Source of the DNA: Cellvibrionales bacterium | GTDB lineage: Bacteria; Pseudomonadota; Gammaproteobacteria; Pseudomonadales; GM7GCV1 | DNA: 49,096 nucleotides | Reading direction: 5' to 3' | Assembly: GCA_014323765.1 (NCBI GenBank) | Contig: JACONM010000012.1 | Coordinates: 276,745-325,840, forward strand | Shown: positions 20,297 through 32,247 of the stretch, piece by piece | How the letters are laid out: every line of letters starts with the position of its first letter | Numbering within the stretch: position 1 is the stretch's first letter | Notes under the pieces: generated by a model | The model's database searches: none | Seen by the model: the letters and a program-made list of their open reading frames with translations, nothing else | Told to the model about the DNA's origin: nothing | Translations under genes and position numbers: made by a program

Positions 20297-22056
20297 CTAA
20301 AAATTCAAGGCGGTTTGGACGGCATTTTTGGGAAATTGGAGGGCTTTTTTCGGCGCATGGATTTTTGTCTGGTAGGCGTAGAATTTATCCAGCTTTTTCA
20401 CCCTTGGATGATCATGGTTCAGTGTTAGGCCGGTGCGGCTATCTTGAATCAGGCTTTTCACGAGCCCGATCGCGCCAGCTTTAGATTCTGGGCCCACCCA
20501 AACCGGATAGGGAAGTCGCTCGAAATCTTTGCCTTGGATGTTGCGGGTATGATTGATGACGTTTTTTAGTATTTCGGTGCATAAATCCGTCAGGGTCCAG
20601 CCCATTACAAAAAACAGTTCATCTTGAGAAACGCCGGGGCGCGGGAAAGCGCAGGGGGCGCCGCTGTCTAGGATATATCCCGGCGGCAGCCAGCGGGTGC
20701 GCATGCGCGATGCAATCAGGTTCCATGTCATTCCCTCCCGACCGAAATAATTTTTGCCGCCAACCCCATGCAAATACCAGTTGCCGGATTTTTTGAATGT
20801 ATAGACGTAGTTTCCTTCTTCTTTCCAGAAAATAGCCCACTGGGGATCGGCATAGAGGATGGCGGGGGTGGCTTTGCTATAGAACCGATAATGATTGTGA
20901 GGCATGGATAAGCGCAGAGGTGGCTTCCGCAATTCCCAACGAATGATACGGCGAGTGTCACCGCGTTTTTCCCTATCGCGAATCGTTTCTTGCCTAACGG
21001 CGGAGATCCGCCCTAAGCGAGCGCGCTCGATTTCTCCTGCTAGGGTAATCGGTTCCTGCGCGTAGGAAAATTGGTAAGGCTCTTCAATCCATCCGTTGAT
21101 GATTTTGCGCAAGAACAGTTTATTGTTGCCGATGGTCATGCCTGAAGTGGCTACAAATTGATCGCCGAGGGTGTGCCCGCTGAAGTAGCGGGCATAGTCA
21201 TTGTTAATGCGCCAGCTTAAATTGGGTGTGGTCTTGATGGTTTCTGTTTTGATTTTATCGCCAAATATCTTAATATGTGAGGATTTTTTATTCTTTTTTC
21301 TAAGTTTAATGAGAACCATGTTCTGCGCTGTTTCTTCGAACTCGCCGGGGATCGCCTCGATGTTGACGTCGCAGTTTTCCTGCAGGTGGTGGCGGAGGCC
21401 GCGCATGGTGGAAATCGTCAATAGGGTGTCGCTGCATATAAAACAAAGCTGCCCTCCTGATTTTAGAAAATCCAAACATTTTAGTAAAAAGAAGGAATAG
21501 GTTTCCTTTTTTATTTTCATGCCATTACGAGTGCCATACATGGCATCCAGTTTATCTTGGATTTGGGGGTCAAAGCTGCCGCCAAACGGTGGGTTGCCAA
21601 TAATTAAATCGAAGTATTCGAGTGGTGAGGCGAAGTAGGATCTCGGGTGAAAAAGCACTTTGCGGTCACACTGTGGGGGCAGCCAACGAAAGAAGTCGCC
21701 CAGTTCGATATTTTTGGGGACTTCGCCTAACCCATGCGCCTGCCATTTTTTAACAAAACGTTCCATCATACGCGCATCAAACTCAACCCCATACAGGTTT
21801 TCATTTATCCAGCTAATCAGTTCAGATTGGCTGTGCTTTTTCTGCAAAACCTCCAACAACGCAAAAACAAAAGACCCGTCCCCTAGCGAAGGTTCTAGAA
21901 TTCGCATATCGGGATAAATTTCAAGCTCTCGAACAATGGCCGACGCAACCGGCGGCGGAGTTAAAAACTGCCCCAGCTGCTGTTTTCGCTGCCGCGAAAG
22001 GCGGGCTTGGTTTATTAAAATTGCTGCGATCTCCGGGCGGTCATGCTTTGCGCCAT
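20297..22056 (-). CDS. N6-adenine DNA methylase (type IIG-like, with specificity region); 5' end uncertain or frameshifted
   Basis: The open frame upstream of the ORF-track start reads RPEIAAILINQARLSRQRKQQLGQFLTPPPVASAIVRELEIYPDMRILEPSLGDGSF (motif X/I), then DLIIGNPPFGG (motif IV). The ATG at 22056 is in another frame. Confidence 0.75.
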
Positions 22057-23685
22057 TTAATCCGCCGCGCTGCCTAGAGTGATGTAGCGGTAGTTGTAGT
22101 GGTCGCGGATATTGGGGGGGAGGCCGCGTATTGTGGGGTCTAGCAGGTATTTGCTTTGGTAGGTGTAAATGGGGATGAAGGGCATTTTTTCTAATAGGTA
22201 GGCTTCGGCTGTGGCGAAGCGGGCTAGGCGCTCGGGGCGGGTGCGGGCGGCGGGGATGTGCTCGGAGATTAGCCAGTCGTAGTGTGGGTCGGCGAAGCCG
22301 GTGTTGTTATTGCCGTTGCTCGACAACCCCAAATCTAGGAAGGTGAGGGGGTCGACGTAGTCGCCGATCCAGCCGGCGCGGGCGATGTCGTAGTCCATGT
22401 TATCGCGGGAATCTAAATAAACTTTCCATTCCTGATTGGTCAGGGTGACATCGATATTTAACTCGCGCTTCCACATTTGCTGAATGGCCACGGCCACTTT
22501 GCGGTGTCCTTCGCTGGTGTTGTAGAGGATTTCGAAACTGGGGAAGCCGGTACCGTTCGGGTAGCCGGCTTCTGCTAGTAATTGCCGGGCTTTGTCCGGG
22601 TCGAAGCTGAACACCGCGGGCGGCTGATAGCCCAAAGTGCCGGGCGGGGTCATGCTGAATGCCGGGATGCTGGTGCCGCGCAGGATGGAGCGGCTGATGG
22701 CGGCGCGGTCGATGCTCATCGCCAGGGCGCGGCGGACCCGCGCATCGGAAAGCCCCGGGCGGGTGGTGTTGACCTGATAATAATAGGTGCCCAGATAGGG
22801 TTGCACACGCAGGGCGGGGGAATTAGCGGCGCGGTAGACCGGTACTTTGTCGGTGGGGAGAGTGTTGGTTTTGTGCAGTTGCCCGGCGCGGAACAGGCGT
22901 TCTTCGGTGGTGGCGTTTTCGGTCGGGTGGAAGTGAATTTCGTTTAGGCGGAGCCGCTCGCGATCCCAATAGTGCGGGTTTTTGCGCACTTTGAGCGGGC
23001 GGCTGATTTTCCATTCGTAGGGCACGAAGGGGCCGTTGGTGACGATATTTTGCGGGCGTGTCCAAGCGGAATAGCGGGCGGTGGGGCTGCCGTGTGCTTC
23101 TATGGTCGGGCGATGCACCACTGCCGAGCTGCTGTGCGCTAAGAGCTGTAAAAAATAGGGCGTGGGGTTTTTCAATTCGATTTCTAAGCTGTATTCGCCC
23201 AGTGTGCGGATGCCGACCTGAGTGAAATCTGTAAGGTCGCCGGAGAAAAATTCTTTTGCGCCGCGCACCGGGAATAGCATGTAGGCCCATTCGTTGCCCA
23301 TTGCCGGGGTCAGATAACGTTCATAAGTCCAGCGGAAGTCTTCGGCGGTGACGGGATCGCCGTTGGACCAGCGGGCGTTTTGGCGTAGATAAAACCGATA
23401 CCGCAGGCCGTCTGCGCTGATTTCCCAACGCTCGGCCACGCCGGGTTCTGGTTCCAGCGTGTAGGGGTTGGACACCACCAGCCCCTCGTAAATGGCGGAA
23501 AACACATTGCCGGCTGGGATGCCGGTGGCGACGTGCGGGTCTAGGCTTTCCGGATCCGAGCCGTTGCCGATATGAAAAATGCCCAGTCGATTGCCGGACT
23601 CGACTCGCGATTCGCCGGGGGTGCATGCCGGCAGGCTGGCCAATGTTGCGGTCAGTGCCAGTGCTACGATGCGCCACCGTATCAT
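22057..23685 (-). CDS. oppA: Peptide ABC transporter substrate-binding lipoprotein
   Basis: Lipoprotein signal MIRWRIVALALTATLASLPAC; NGSDPESLDPHVATGIPAGNVFSAIYEGLV; SBP family 5 features. The ORF-track extension to 24141 overlaps msrA and is spurious. Confidence 0.92.
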   Translation of the reverse strand: MIRWRIVALALTATLASLPACTPGESRVESGNRLGIFHIGNGSDPESLDPHVATGIPAGNVFSAIYEGLVVSNPYTLEPEPGVAERWEISADGLRYRFYLRQNARWSNGDPVTAEDFRWTYERYLTPAMGNEWAYMLFPVRGAKEFFSGDLTDFTQVGIRTLGEYSLEIELKNPTPYFLQLLAHSSSAVVHRPTIEAHGSPTARYSAWTRPQNIVTNGPFVPYEWKISRPLKVRKNPHYWDRERLRLNEIHFHPTENATTEERLFRAGQLHKTNTLPTDKVPVYRAANSPALRVQPYLGTYYYQVNTTRPGLSDARVRRALAMSIDRAAISRSILRGTSIPAFSMTPPGTLGYQPPAVFSFDPDKARQLLAEAGYPNGTGFPSFEILYNTSEGHRKVAVAIQQMWKRELNIDVTLTNQEWKVYLDSRDNMDYDIARAGWIGDYVDPLTFLDLGLSSNGNNNTGFADPHYDWLISEHIPAARTRPERLARFATAEAYLLEKMPFIPIYTYQSKYLLDPTIRGLPPNIRDHYNYRYITLGSAAD

Positions 23686-24317
23686 GATGTTGCCGGTGCC
23701 TGGTAAGGCACCCCGCAGCCGCCTAGGCCGCAGTAGCCGTTGGGGTTGTGGTGCAAATACTGTTGGTGGTGCGCTTCGGCGTAATAGAGGGGCTGGTCGG
23801 TTTTGATTTCGGTGGTGATCGGGCCGTGTCCGGCGACGGTCAGCTGCTGTTGGTATTGGGCGCGGCTGCGCTCGACTTCTGCCAGTGCGGTCGGGGGGCA
23901 GTAGATGGCCGAGCGGTATTGGGTGCCGCGGTCGTTGCCTTGGCGCATGCCTTGCGTTGGGTCGTGGCCTCCCCAAAATACTTCCAGCAGGGTTTGTAGC
24001 GCGATCTGGTTTGGGGCGTAGATGACCAGCGCTACCTCGGCGTGGTTGGTGCGGCCGCTGCAGACCTCGGCGTAGCTTGGGTTTTTGGTTATTCCGCCGG
24101 CGTAGCCTGCCGCCGTGCTGTGAACGCCGTCCAGCCGCCAAAATAGCCGTTCTGCGCCCCAGAAGCAGCCCATTCCGAAGAGGATTTGGGCGGTGGCGGG
24201 CGGGAAGGGCGGCAGGTAGGAAGTGCCGAGCAGGGCGTGCTGGCCGGGGACGGCGATGCGCTCATCCCGCCCGGGTAGGCAGGCTTCGGCGGGCAGGATC
24301 CGCGGGGATTGGGTCAA
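23682..24317 (-). CDS. msrA: Peptide-methionine (S)-S-oxide reductase MsrA
   Basis: FGMGCFWGAERLFWRLDGVHSTAAGYAGG; GHDPTQGMRQGNDRGTQYRSAIY; YHQQYLHHNPNGYCGLGGCG. Confidence 0.95.
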   Translation of the reverse strand: MTQSPRILPAEACLPGRDERIAVPGQHALLGTSYLPPFPPATAQILFGMGCFWGAERLFWRLDGVHSTAAGYAGGITKNPSYAEVCSGRTNHAEVALVIYAPNQIALQTLLEVFWGGHDPTQGMRQGNDRGTQYRSAIYCPPTALAEVERSRAQYQQQLTVAGHGPITTEIKTDQPLYYAEAHHQQYLHHNPNGYCGLGGCGVPYQAPATS

Positions 24318-24400
24318 GGTTGCGCCATGCGGCGGTCGGGGGTGGGCATCATACTCTCTATTGGCGGTTCCGGGCGAGGCGAATGCGGCGGGGGTGCCGG

Positions 24401-26548
24401 TTATGGCTCGCCGTTTTGCTCAGGGTCACTCATCATGCTGTGTTGCGTCCAGCTGGCGGCGACCGCTTCGCGCCAGCGTTCCAGTTGCGCTTGCATGGTC
24501 TGCATTTGCTCTGGATTCTGGGTGGCTAGGTCGGTGGTTTCTTGCGGGTCGGTGGTTAGATCGTAGAGTTTGGCGTCGGAGCCGCGGGCTAGGAGCTTGT
24601 ACCGCGGGCCGACCCAAGCGCGTTGCCCTTTGAATTGAAAGCCGATGTAGCGTTCGGTCGCTGGCGGGGTTTGATTGAGTAGGGGGGCTTTCAGGCTGAT
24701 GCCATCGAGTTCTAGGGTTGCAGGCAGGGGCAGGCCGGCTAGATCGGCGACTGTGGGCAGGATGTCGCTGGTGACACCCGGCGCGAGCAGGCGAGTACCG
24801 GCGGGGATTTTGCCGGGCCATTCGACCACGGTGGGGGCGCGGATGCCGCCTTCGCGTAGGGTGCCTTTGCCGCCGCTCAGCCCGCCGGTCGCGTGGTTGC
24901 CGGCCACTTGGGGGGCCGGGCCGTTATCGGAGGTGAACCACAGCAGGCTGTTGTTGGCGATGCCTTGGTCGCGTAACAGGGTGCGCAGGCGACCGATCTG
25001 CCGGTCCATGGCGTGGATGGCCCCGTGGTAGCTGGCGAACTTGATGTTGTCGGTCGCTATGGCATCGCGGTCGGCATCGCTGGCGACTAGATTGCGGTGT
25101 GGAGTGTGGAACCAGACTACGGCTAGGAACGGCTGGTTGGCGGCCACTGCTTGCTCGATAAAGGGGACAGCGCGGTCGAGGAGAATGCGGCTGGTGTCGC
25201 CGCGCAGGTTGTGGGTGACGATCTCGCCCTGCTCGTTCCAGTAGCGGATTCTGGGCGACCTGTCCGACTGCGGCGGCGCGATGCGACCATCGAGGGCGGG
25301 CCACCACCAGCCTTCGGCGGCTCGGCGGCGGGAGTCGGCGGACACGGTGTTGGCATCTAGACGCCGCCACCAATGTTTGGCCGGACGCAGCATGGGATCG
25401 TAGGTGGGCGGGGAGGACTCGGTGGCGAGGACGCGGTCGAAGCCATGCGCCTGGGGTGGGGAGTGGTGCTGGGCATTCCGCGGTAGGCCGCCGCGCCGGC
25501 CATCGCGGATGCGGGTGGTCAGGGTGCCGAGGTGCCATTTGCCGAAGAAGCCGGTGCGGTAGCCGGCCTGTTTGAACATTTCGGGGAGAGTGAACTCCTC
25601 GCGCAGCAGGGAGCCCACATTGGACTGGAGGATTCCATAGCGATAGGGGTGGCGACCGGTCATGACGCTGCCGCGGGTGGGGCTGCATACCGGGGCGGCG
25701 GAATAGAAGCGGTCGAGGCGCATGCCGGCCTTTGCCATGGCATCTAGGTTAGGAGTCTGCGCCAGCGGGTTGCCCATATAGCCGGAGTCGCCGTAGCCCA
25801 TGTCATCGGCCATGAGCAAGATGATGTTGGGCCGGGCGGGCAACAGGGTAATCTGCCAGGAACGTCCCTGGCCGGGTGCGGTGCCGGCGATGCGGGTGCT
25901 TTGCGAGCGTTGGCCGGCGGCGGGCAGAATCGAGAGGGTGAAGGTGTGCGGGGCGGTTATTTTTTGCGGCAGGATGCTGAGGTGAATCGGGTTGCCGTGT
26001 TCGACGAATACCTGCCCGCTGCCGGTGTCGCGCACAGTTTGCGTCCAGCTATGCCGATAGCGCATTCCGTTTTCTAGTCGGTAGTGGGTGCCTAGTTGGG
26101 CACCGTCTTCCGTTGCCGCCGCCACAGTAATCCGAAACAGGGCACCCGGTCGCAACACCCCTTCGCCGGGGGCGATTGGGGCGCGCGTCGCCGGGCGAAA
26201 GCGCACCCGCAAATTCTTTAGCCAGTGCCGTCCCCAGCGGCGGCGGTCGTGGCCCGCGCTGGTGGCGGGGTGGAAGCGAAGGCCGAGGTGCAGGGTGTCG
26301 GCGGGGCCGGTTAGGGTGATTTCGTGCTTGACATCGAGCGGCTGATGGGTGCCCTTGGCAAAGGCTGTCCAGGTGGCGGTGCGGCGGGTGAGTTCGCCCG
26401 GCAGACGCACGACTTCCAGCCGCGATGGATCGCTCTGGGCGATTGTCTCTTGCGCGAATATGGAGGTGGGGGCGTAACTCATGGCCAATGCCAGCACCAA
26501 TGCCAGGGCCAGGGCGAGTTGGCATAGCGGCGGGGCGGGGCGGTTCAT
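24401..26548 (-). CDS. Secreted sulfatase (arylsulfatase-like) with an extra N-terminal domain
   Basis: Signal peptide from MNRPAPPLCQLALAL; PNIILLMADDMGYGDSGYMGNP; sulfatase signature VCSPTRGSVMTGRHPYRYGI; GKWHLG. Confidence 0.92.
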   Translation of the reverse strand: MNRPAPPLCQLALALALVLALAMSYAPTSIFAQETIAQSDPSRLEVVRLPGELTRRTATWTAFAKGTHQPLDVKHEITLTGPADTLHLGLRFHPATSAGHDRRRWGRHWLKNLRVRFRPATRAPIAPGEGVLRPGALFRITVAAATEDGAQLGTHYRLENGMRYRHSWTQTVRDTGSGQVFVEHGNPIHLSILPQKITAPHTFTLSILPAAGQRSQSTRIAGTAPGQGRSWQITLLPARPNIILLMADDMGYGDSGYMGNPLAQTPNLDAMAKAGMRLDRFYSAAPVCSPTRGSVMTGRHPYRYGILQSNVGSLLREEFTLPEMFKQAGYRTGFFGKWHLGTLTTRIRDGRRGGLPRNAQHHSPPQAHGFDRVLATESSPPTYDPMLRPAKHWWRRLDANTVSADSRRRAAEGWWWPALDGRIAPPQSDRSPRIRYWNEQGEIVTHNLRGDTSRILLDRAVPFIEQAVAANQPFLAVVWFHTPHRNLVASDADRDAIATDNIKFASYHGAIHAMDRQIGRLRTLLRDQGIANNSLLWFTSDNGPAPQVAGNHATGGLSGGKGTLREGGIRAPTVVEWPGKIPAGTRLLAPGVTSDILPTVADLAGLPLPATLELDGISLKAPLLNQTPPATERYIGFQFKGQRAWVGPRYKLLARGSDAKLYDLTTDPQETTDLATQNPEQMQTMQAQLERWREAVAASWTQHSMMSDPEQNGEP

Positions 26549-26629
26549 GGCTTGGCGCATTTTGTGATTCGGATGCGTTGCCGATGGGTGCGCCCGATCC
26601 GCGGTGCGGGGCGGTCGCGGAGGGGGAAT

Positions 26630-26706
26630 TGGTCGGAGCGGCCGGATTTGAACCGACGACCACCACACCCCCAGTGTGGTGCGCTACCAGGCTGCGCTAC
26701 GCTCCG
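26630..26706 (-). tRNA. tRNA-Pro(GGG)
   Basis: Reverse complement CGGAGCGTAGCGCAGCCTGGTAGCGCACCACACTGGGGGTGTGGTGGTCGTCGGTTCAAATCCGGCCGCTCCGACCA. Confidence 0.95.
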
Positions 26707-26754
26707 AGTTAGGGCAAATGATACCGCAAGCGGTGGCAAAACTTGCAGTGCTTT

Positions 26755-27123
26755 TTAGCTTAGGTCGCTTTTCAGATAATCGGCCAATTCATCGAGATCG
26801 CGGATGGTTTGCTCGATCAGCTGGCGTTGCCGGGCGGCGGGGTTGGGATTGGCGGCGGGGCCGCTCAGGCGGGCGCGGGCACCGCCGATGGTGTAGCCCT
26901 GCTCGTAGCAGAGGGCGCGAATCTGGCGGATGAGCAGGATGTCGGCGCGCTGGTAATAGCGGCGGTTACCGCGGCGTTTGACCGGGCTCAGGTTGGGGAA
27001 TTCTTGCTCCCAATAGCGCAGCACGTGCGCCTTCACATCGCACAGCTCGCTGACCTCGCCGATGGCAAAATACCGCTTGTTGGGGATGGGGGGCAGTCCG
27101 CTATTCTGCGGCGGTTCCAGCAT
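26755..27123 (-). CDS. MerR family transcriptional regulator
   Basis: [47 protein letters not shown]; downstream of ihfA. Confidence 0.92.
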   Translation of the reverse strand: MLEPPQNSGLPPIPNKRYFAIGEVSELCDVKAHVLRYWEQEFPNLSPVKRRGNRRYYQRADILLIRQIRALCYEQGYTIGGARARLSGPAANPNPAARQRQLIEQTIRDLDELADYLKSDLS

Positions 27124-27451
27124 GCTGGGTCTCCTCTTGACCTTCTTTATTTTCTACCGCGTTACGCAGTTTGCGTCCCGGGCGGAAGCTGACCACGGTG
27201 CGCGCCGCTATGGGGATCTCTTCGCCGGTTTTTGGGTTGCGGCCCGGGCGGGGGCGTTTGCGGCGCAGCTCGAAGTTGCCGAAGCCGGACAGCTTGATCG
27301 GCTCGCATGCTGCCAATGCCGCGCACAGTTCCGCAAAAAACATCTCGACAATTTCCCTAGATTCGCGCTTGTTCAGGCCGATTTCGGCAAACAGCATCTC
27401 GGCCAAATCCGCCTTGGTGAGAGCCGTACTCGTACGCTTGCTGGAGGGCAT
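27101..27451 (-). CDS. ihfA: Integration host factor subunit alpha
   Basis: [35 protein letters not shown]...[33 protein letters not shown] at 27451. Confidence 0.95.
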   Translation of the reverse strand: MPSSKRTSTALTKADLAEMLFAEIGLNKRESREIVEMFFAELCAALAACEPIKLSGFGNFELRRKRPRPGRNPKTGEEIPIAARTVVSFRPGRKLRNAVENKEGQEETQHAGTAAE

Positions 27452-27453
27452 TG

Positions 27454-29865
27454 TTATCTTTGCACGGCACCGAATTGGTCGGCCAGAGTGCTGAGTATTT
27501 GCTCGGTTTGGGCGGCGATTTCTTGCTCGCTGAGGGTGCGTGAAGCGGCGCGAAAGGTCAAGCCTATGCCGACACTTTTTTTGCCGCGATCGATGCCGGG
27601 GCCGGCGTAGAGGTCGAAAAGGCGGGCCTCGCACAGTAGAACCCCGCCCGCATCCTGCACCGCCGCTAGGAGCTCGGCGGCGGGCACCTGATCGGCGACC
27701 AGCAGGGCGAGGTCGCGGCGCACTTCCGGAAAGCGGGACAGGGCTTGGAAGTGCGGCAGTTTGGCATCTAGCAGGGGGGGGAGGTCTAGTTCGAAGGCGT
27801 AGACCGGTTGGTCGATGTCGAGGGCCTGGGTTACCCGCGGGTGAATCGCGCCGACCGTGCCGATGGCGGTGCCTTGTTTGCTGACGCTGGCGCACTGGCC
27901 GGGGTGGAACAGCGGGTGGTCGCGCTGTGCAGCGAAGGTGGCTTGGGCACGGCTGGCGGCTAACAGGAGTTCGACCTCGCGCTTGGCATCGTAAAAATCC
28001 AGCGGCTGGGATTCATTGGCCCAGGATTCGGGCCAGCGATCGCCGGTCAGCATTGCGGCGATTCGCTCGATCTGTGCCAGATTTTCCACTGTGGCATCCG
28101 TCCCTTGCTCTGCGTCCTCTTGTGGCACAAAGCAGAGGCCGCTTTCGAATAGGCGCAGCGGGCCGCGCTGGCGGCGCAGGTTGTATTGCACGGTTTGCAG
28201 CAGCCCGGGCAGCAGTGCGGTGCGCATCAGGGCCATATCGGCGGCGATGGGGTTTTGCAGCCGGATGGCCGGGGTCTCGGTGCCGACGCAGAGGCGGTGC
28301 AAATCGGGGGCGATAAAGCTGTAGTTGATGGCTTCTCGGAACCCGCGCGCTACCAGTTGGTCGGCCAGTCGCTGCGGGGGCAGGCGGCTTTCTGGGGCTG
28401 CTGGCATGGGGTGGGCGGCGGGGGGGGTGCGCTCGGGGATCTTTGCGTAGCTGTGGATGCGCGCCACTTCTTCGATTAAGTCGGCTTCGATGCGGATATC
28501 GAAGCGCCAAGAGGGGGCGACTACAGTCCAGCTATCGGGGTGCTGCTCGCTAATTTGCATGCCGAGGCGTTCCAGAATATCGGTGACCTGTGCTGCGGTG
28601 AAGGGCACTCCGAGCAACCGCTCTAACCGTGCCTTGCGCAAGCGGACCGGCGGGTTGTGCGGCACCTGCTGCGGGTCGCCTGCCGCGATGAGCGGGCCGG
28701 GCTGCCCGCCGCAGATTTCGCTGATCAGGGCGGTGGCGCGTTCTAGGGCTTGCGCCGGCAATTCGTAATCCACCCCGCGCTCGTAGCGGTGCGAGGCATC
28801 CGTGTGCAGGCCGTAGGTGCGCGCTGGGCCGGCTAGGGCCGCCGGGCTGAAGAAGGCCGATTCGAGGAAGATATTGCGCGTCTCGGCGGTCACCGCCGTC
28901 GCCGCGCCGCCCATGATGCCGGCTAGGGCCAGCGGGCCGCGGTGGTCGGCGATCAACAGGGTGTCAGCATTGAGTTTGGGGCGGCTGCCATCGAGCAGTT
29001 CCAATGATTCGCCATCCAGCGCGTGACGTACCGCAATGTCGCCCTGAATTTGGTCGCGGTCGAAGGCGTGCAGCGGCTGGCCGAGTTCGAGCAGCACATA
29101 ATTGGTGATGTCGACTAATGCGCTCACCGGGCCGACCTCGCTGCGCTCGAGCCGCCGTGCCATCCATAGCGGGGTGGCGGCCTGCGCATCGACCCCTTCA
29201 ATGATGCGCCCGCAATAGAGCGGGCAGTCCGCCGCTGCTTGAATGTCGACCGCTAATCGCGCATCGCTGGTGGCGGGCACGGGCTGAATCGTCGGTTCGC
29301 GCAGGGGGATCTGATTGAGCACGGCGATTTCACGGGCTATGCCGCGAATGCTTAGGGCATCGGCGCGATTGGGGGTCAGATCTAGGCCGATGATCTGGTC
29401 GTCGCCCTGCAAAAAATCGACCAGTGGCTGGCCGAGGGGGGCCTCCGGCGGCAATTCCCAGAGGCCGGTCGAATCGCCGGCCACGCCGATCTCGGCGCGT
29501 GAGCAGAGCATGCCCTGCGATTCGATGCCGCGCAATTTGGCCTTTTCGATCCTGATATCGCCGGGTAGTCGGGCACCGACCATGGCCAGCGGGGCGCGCA
29601 TGCCGGCGCGGGCGTTGGGGGCACCGCAGACGATCTGTAGCGGCTCGCCGGTGGTGGCGGTGGCGACTTGGCAAATCTGTAGCCGGTCGGCCTTGGGGTG
29701 CGGTCGGGTGCTTTGTATTTCGGCGACCACCACTTGGGTAAAGGCACCGGCCACGGGCTGCGCGCCATCGACCTCGAGGCCGGCCATGGTCAGCTGCGCA
29801 CAAAGCTGTTGCGTGTCGAGCGGCGGGTCCACCCATTCGCGCACCCAAGCTTCGCTGAATTTCAT
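27454..29865 (-). CDS. pheT: Phenylalanine--tRNA ligase beta subunit
   Basis: [35 protein letters not shown]3/B5 and anticodon-binding C-terminal regions; 803 aa. Confidence 0.97.
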   Translation of the reverse strand: MKFSEAWVREWVDPPLDTQQLCAQLTMAGLEVDGAQPVAGAFTQVVVAEIQSTRPHPKADRLQICQVATATTGEPLQIVCGAPNARAGMRAPLAMVGARLPGDIRIEKAKLRGIESQGMLCSRAEIGVAGDSTGLWELPPEAPLGQPLVDFLQGDDQIIGLDLTPNRADALSIRGIAREIAVLNQIPLREPTIQPVPATSDARLAVDIQAAADCPLYCGRIIEGVDAQAATPLWMARRLERSEVGPVSALVDITNYVLLELGQPLHAFDRDQIQGDIAVRHALDGESLELLDGSRPKLNADTLLIADHRGPLALAGIMGGAATAVTAETRNIFLESAFFSPAALAGPARTYGLHTDASHRYERGVDYELPAQALERATALISEICGGQPGPLIAAGDPQQVPHNPPVRLRKARLERLLGVPFTAAQVTDILERLGMQISEQHPDSWTVVAPSWRFDIRIEADLIEEVARIHSYAKIPERTPPAAHPMPAAPESRLPPQRLADQLVARGFREAINYSFIAPDLHRLCVGTETPAIRLQNPIAADMALMRTALLPGLLQTVQYNLRRQRGPLRLFESGLCFVPQEDAEQGTDATVENLAQIERIAAMLTGDRWPESWANESQPLDFYDAKREVELLLAASRAQATFAAQRDHPLFHPGQCASVSKQGTAIGTVGAIHPRVTQALDIDQPVYAFELDLPPLLDAKLPHFQALSRFPEVRRDLALLVADQVPAAELLAAVQDAGGVLLCEARLFDLYAGPGIDRGKKSVGIGLTFRAASRTLSEQEIAAQTEQILSTLADQFGAVQR

Positions 29866-29907
29866 TCGTCCGGGTTCTCGATAATTGCGCTAATCGCTCG
29901 CCACCAG

Positions 29908-31020
<1,113 letters not shown>

Positions 31021-31071
31021 TTGGTGCGGGACGGCGCATTGAGAGCGCGGCTAAGCCCTAAGGTCAAGGCC

Positions 31072-31428
31072 CTAAGCGAGGGCCGCTTTGGCTTTGGTGG
31101 CCAGCTCGGCGAAGGCTTCCCGATCGTGGACGGCCAGATCTGCCAATACCCGGCGGTCGAGGTCGATGCCGGCTTTTTTCAGGCCCGCCATAAAGCGGCT
31201 GTAATTGATGTCTAGGGCGCGGCACTGGGCGTTGATGCGGGCGATCCACAGCTGGCGGAAGGTGCGCTTTTTCACCTTGCGGTCGCGGTAGGCGTATTGA
31301 CCGGCGCGGGTGACGGCCTGTACCGCGACTCGGTAGACGCGGCTGCGGGCACCTTGGTAACCCTTGGCCTGTTTGAGGATTTTTTTGTGGCGGCGGCGAG
31401 CGGTGAGGCTCTTGGTTGCACGGGGCAT
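31072..31428 (-). CDS. rplT: 50S ribosomal protein L20
   Basis: [70 protein letters not shown]. Confidence 0.98.
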   Translation of the reverse strand: MPRATKSLTARRRHKKILKQAKGYQGARSRVYRVAVQAVTRAGQYAYRDRKVKKRTFRQLWIARINAQCRALDINYSRFMAGLKKAGIDLDRRVLADLAVHDREAFAELATKAKAALA

Positions 31429-31449
31429 GGGGTGGGGTCTCCGGTGGGG

Positions 31450-31644
31450 TTAGCGGGCGCGTAGCAGGCGGTCGACGCGAGCACTGTCCGAGCGGTTGAG
31501 GATGCAGGTGCCGCGCAGCTGGCGTTTCCGCTTGGTCGTCATCTTGGTCAGAATGTGGCTCTTGTAGGCGTGCTTACGCTTGTAGCCGGCGGCGGTCTTC
31601 TTAAAGCGCTTGGCGGCACCGGAGTGGGTTTTGGCTTTGGACAT
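31450..31644 (-). CDS. rpmI: 50S ribosomal protein L35
   Basis: [46 protein letters not shown]. Confidence 0.97.
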   Translation of the reverse strand: MSKAKTHSGAAKRFKKTAAGYKRKHAYKSHILTKMTTKRKRQLRGTCILNRSDSARVDRLLRAR

Positions 31645-31696
31645 GTTGCTAATCCTGCGTCTGTTTGCTGTGAACTTCACCAGTGCGGTAGCCGGG

Positions 31697-32224
31697 CTAC
31701 CGCGTCTTTTTCGGGGCCAGCACCATGCTGACCTGCCGACCTTCCATTTTCGGGAACTGCTCGACCGTGGAGATGGCTGCTAAATCCGCCTCGATGCGCT
31801 TGAGCATCTCCATGCCGAGCTCCTGATGCGCCATCTCGCGGCCCCGAAACCGCAGAGTGACTTTGGCCTTGTCGCCGTGCTGCAAAAAGCGGGTCAGGTT
31901 GCGCAGCTTGACCTGATAATCGCCGACATCCGTGTGCGGGCGGAACTTTATCTCCTTGACCTGCGCCTGCTTTTGCTTTTTCCGTGCCGCCGCCCGCTGC
32001 TTTTTGGCATCGAAGACATACTTGCCGTAATCCATCACCTTGCACACTGGCGGGGTCGCCATGGGGGCAATTTCCACTAGGTCTAGGCTGGCGTCGGCGG
32101 CTGCTTTTTTCGCCTCATCGATGCCGACAATGCCCACCTGCTCGCCCCCTGCGCCCACGAGTCTGACGGTGCTCGCTTCGATTTCTTCGTTTATGTTGGG
32201 CCGCTTGGTCTTTGCGTGTTTAAT
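31697..32224 (-). CDS. infC: Translation initiation factor IF-3, inferred AUU start
   Basis: ATT AAA CAC GCA AAG ACC AAG CGG CCC AAC ATA AAC GAA GAA ATC from 32224, reading [29 protein letters not shown]...[19 protein letters not shown] Shine-Dalgarno just upstream. Confidence 0.9.
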   Translation of the reverse strand: MKHAKTKRPNINEEIEASTVRLVGAGGEQVGIVGIDEAKKAAADASLDLVEIAPMATPPVCKVMDYGKYVFDAKKQRAAARKKQKQAQVKEIKFRPHTDVGDYQVKLRNLTRFLQHGDKAKVTLRFRGREMAHQELGMEMLKRIEADLAAISTVEQFPKMEGRQVSMVLAPKKTR

Positions 32225-32247
32225 GGCATCTCTCCCAAAATTGATGG

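Noticed and set aside
22057-24141. 694-aa ORF extending oppA upstream
   Set aside because: The N-terminal 150 residues are a low-complexity, Arg/Pro-rich read of msrA in another frame. A lipoprotein signal at 23685 marks the real start.
27774-28427. G8 runs in pheT (27774-27781, 28420-28427) as phase-variable tracts
   Set aside because: The essential gene is intact in frame. Short runs are expected in GC-rich coding DNA.
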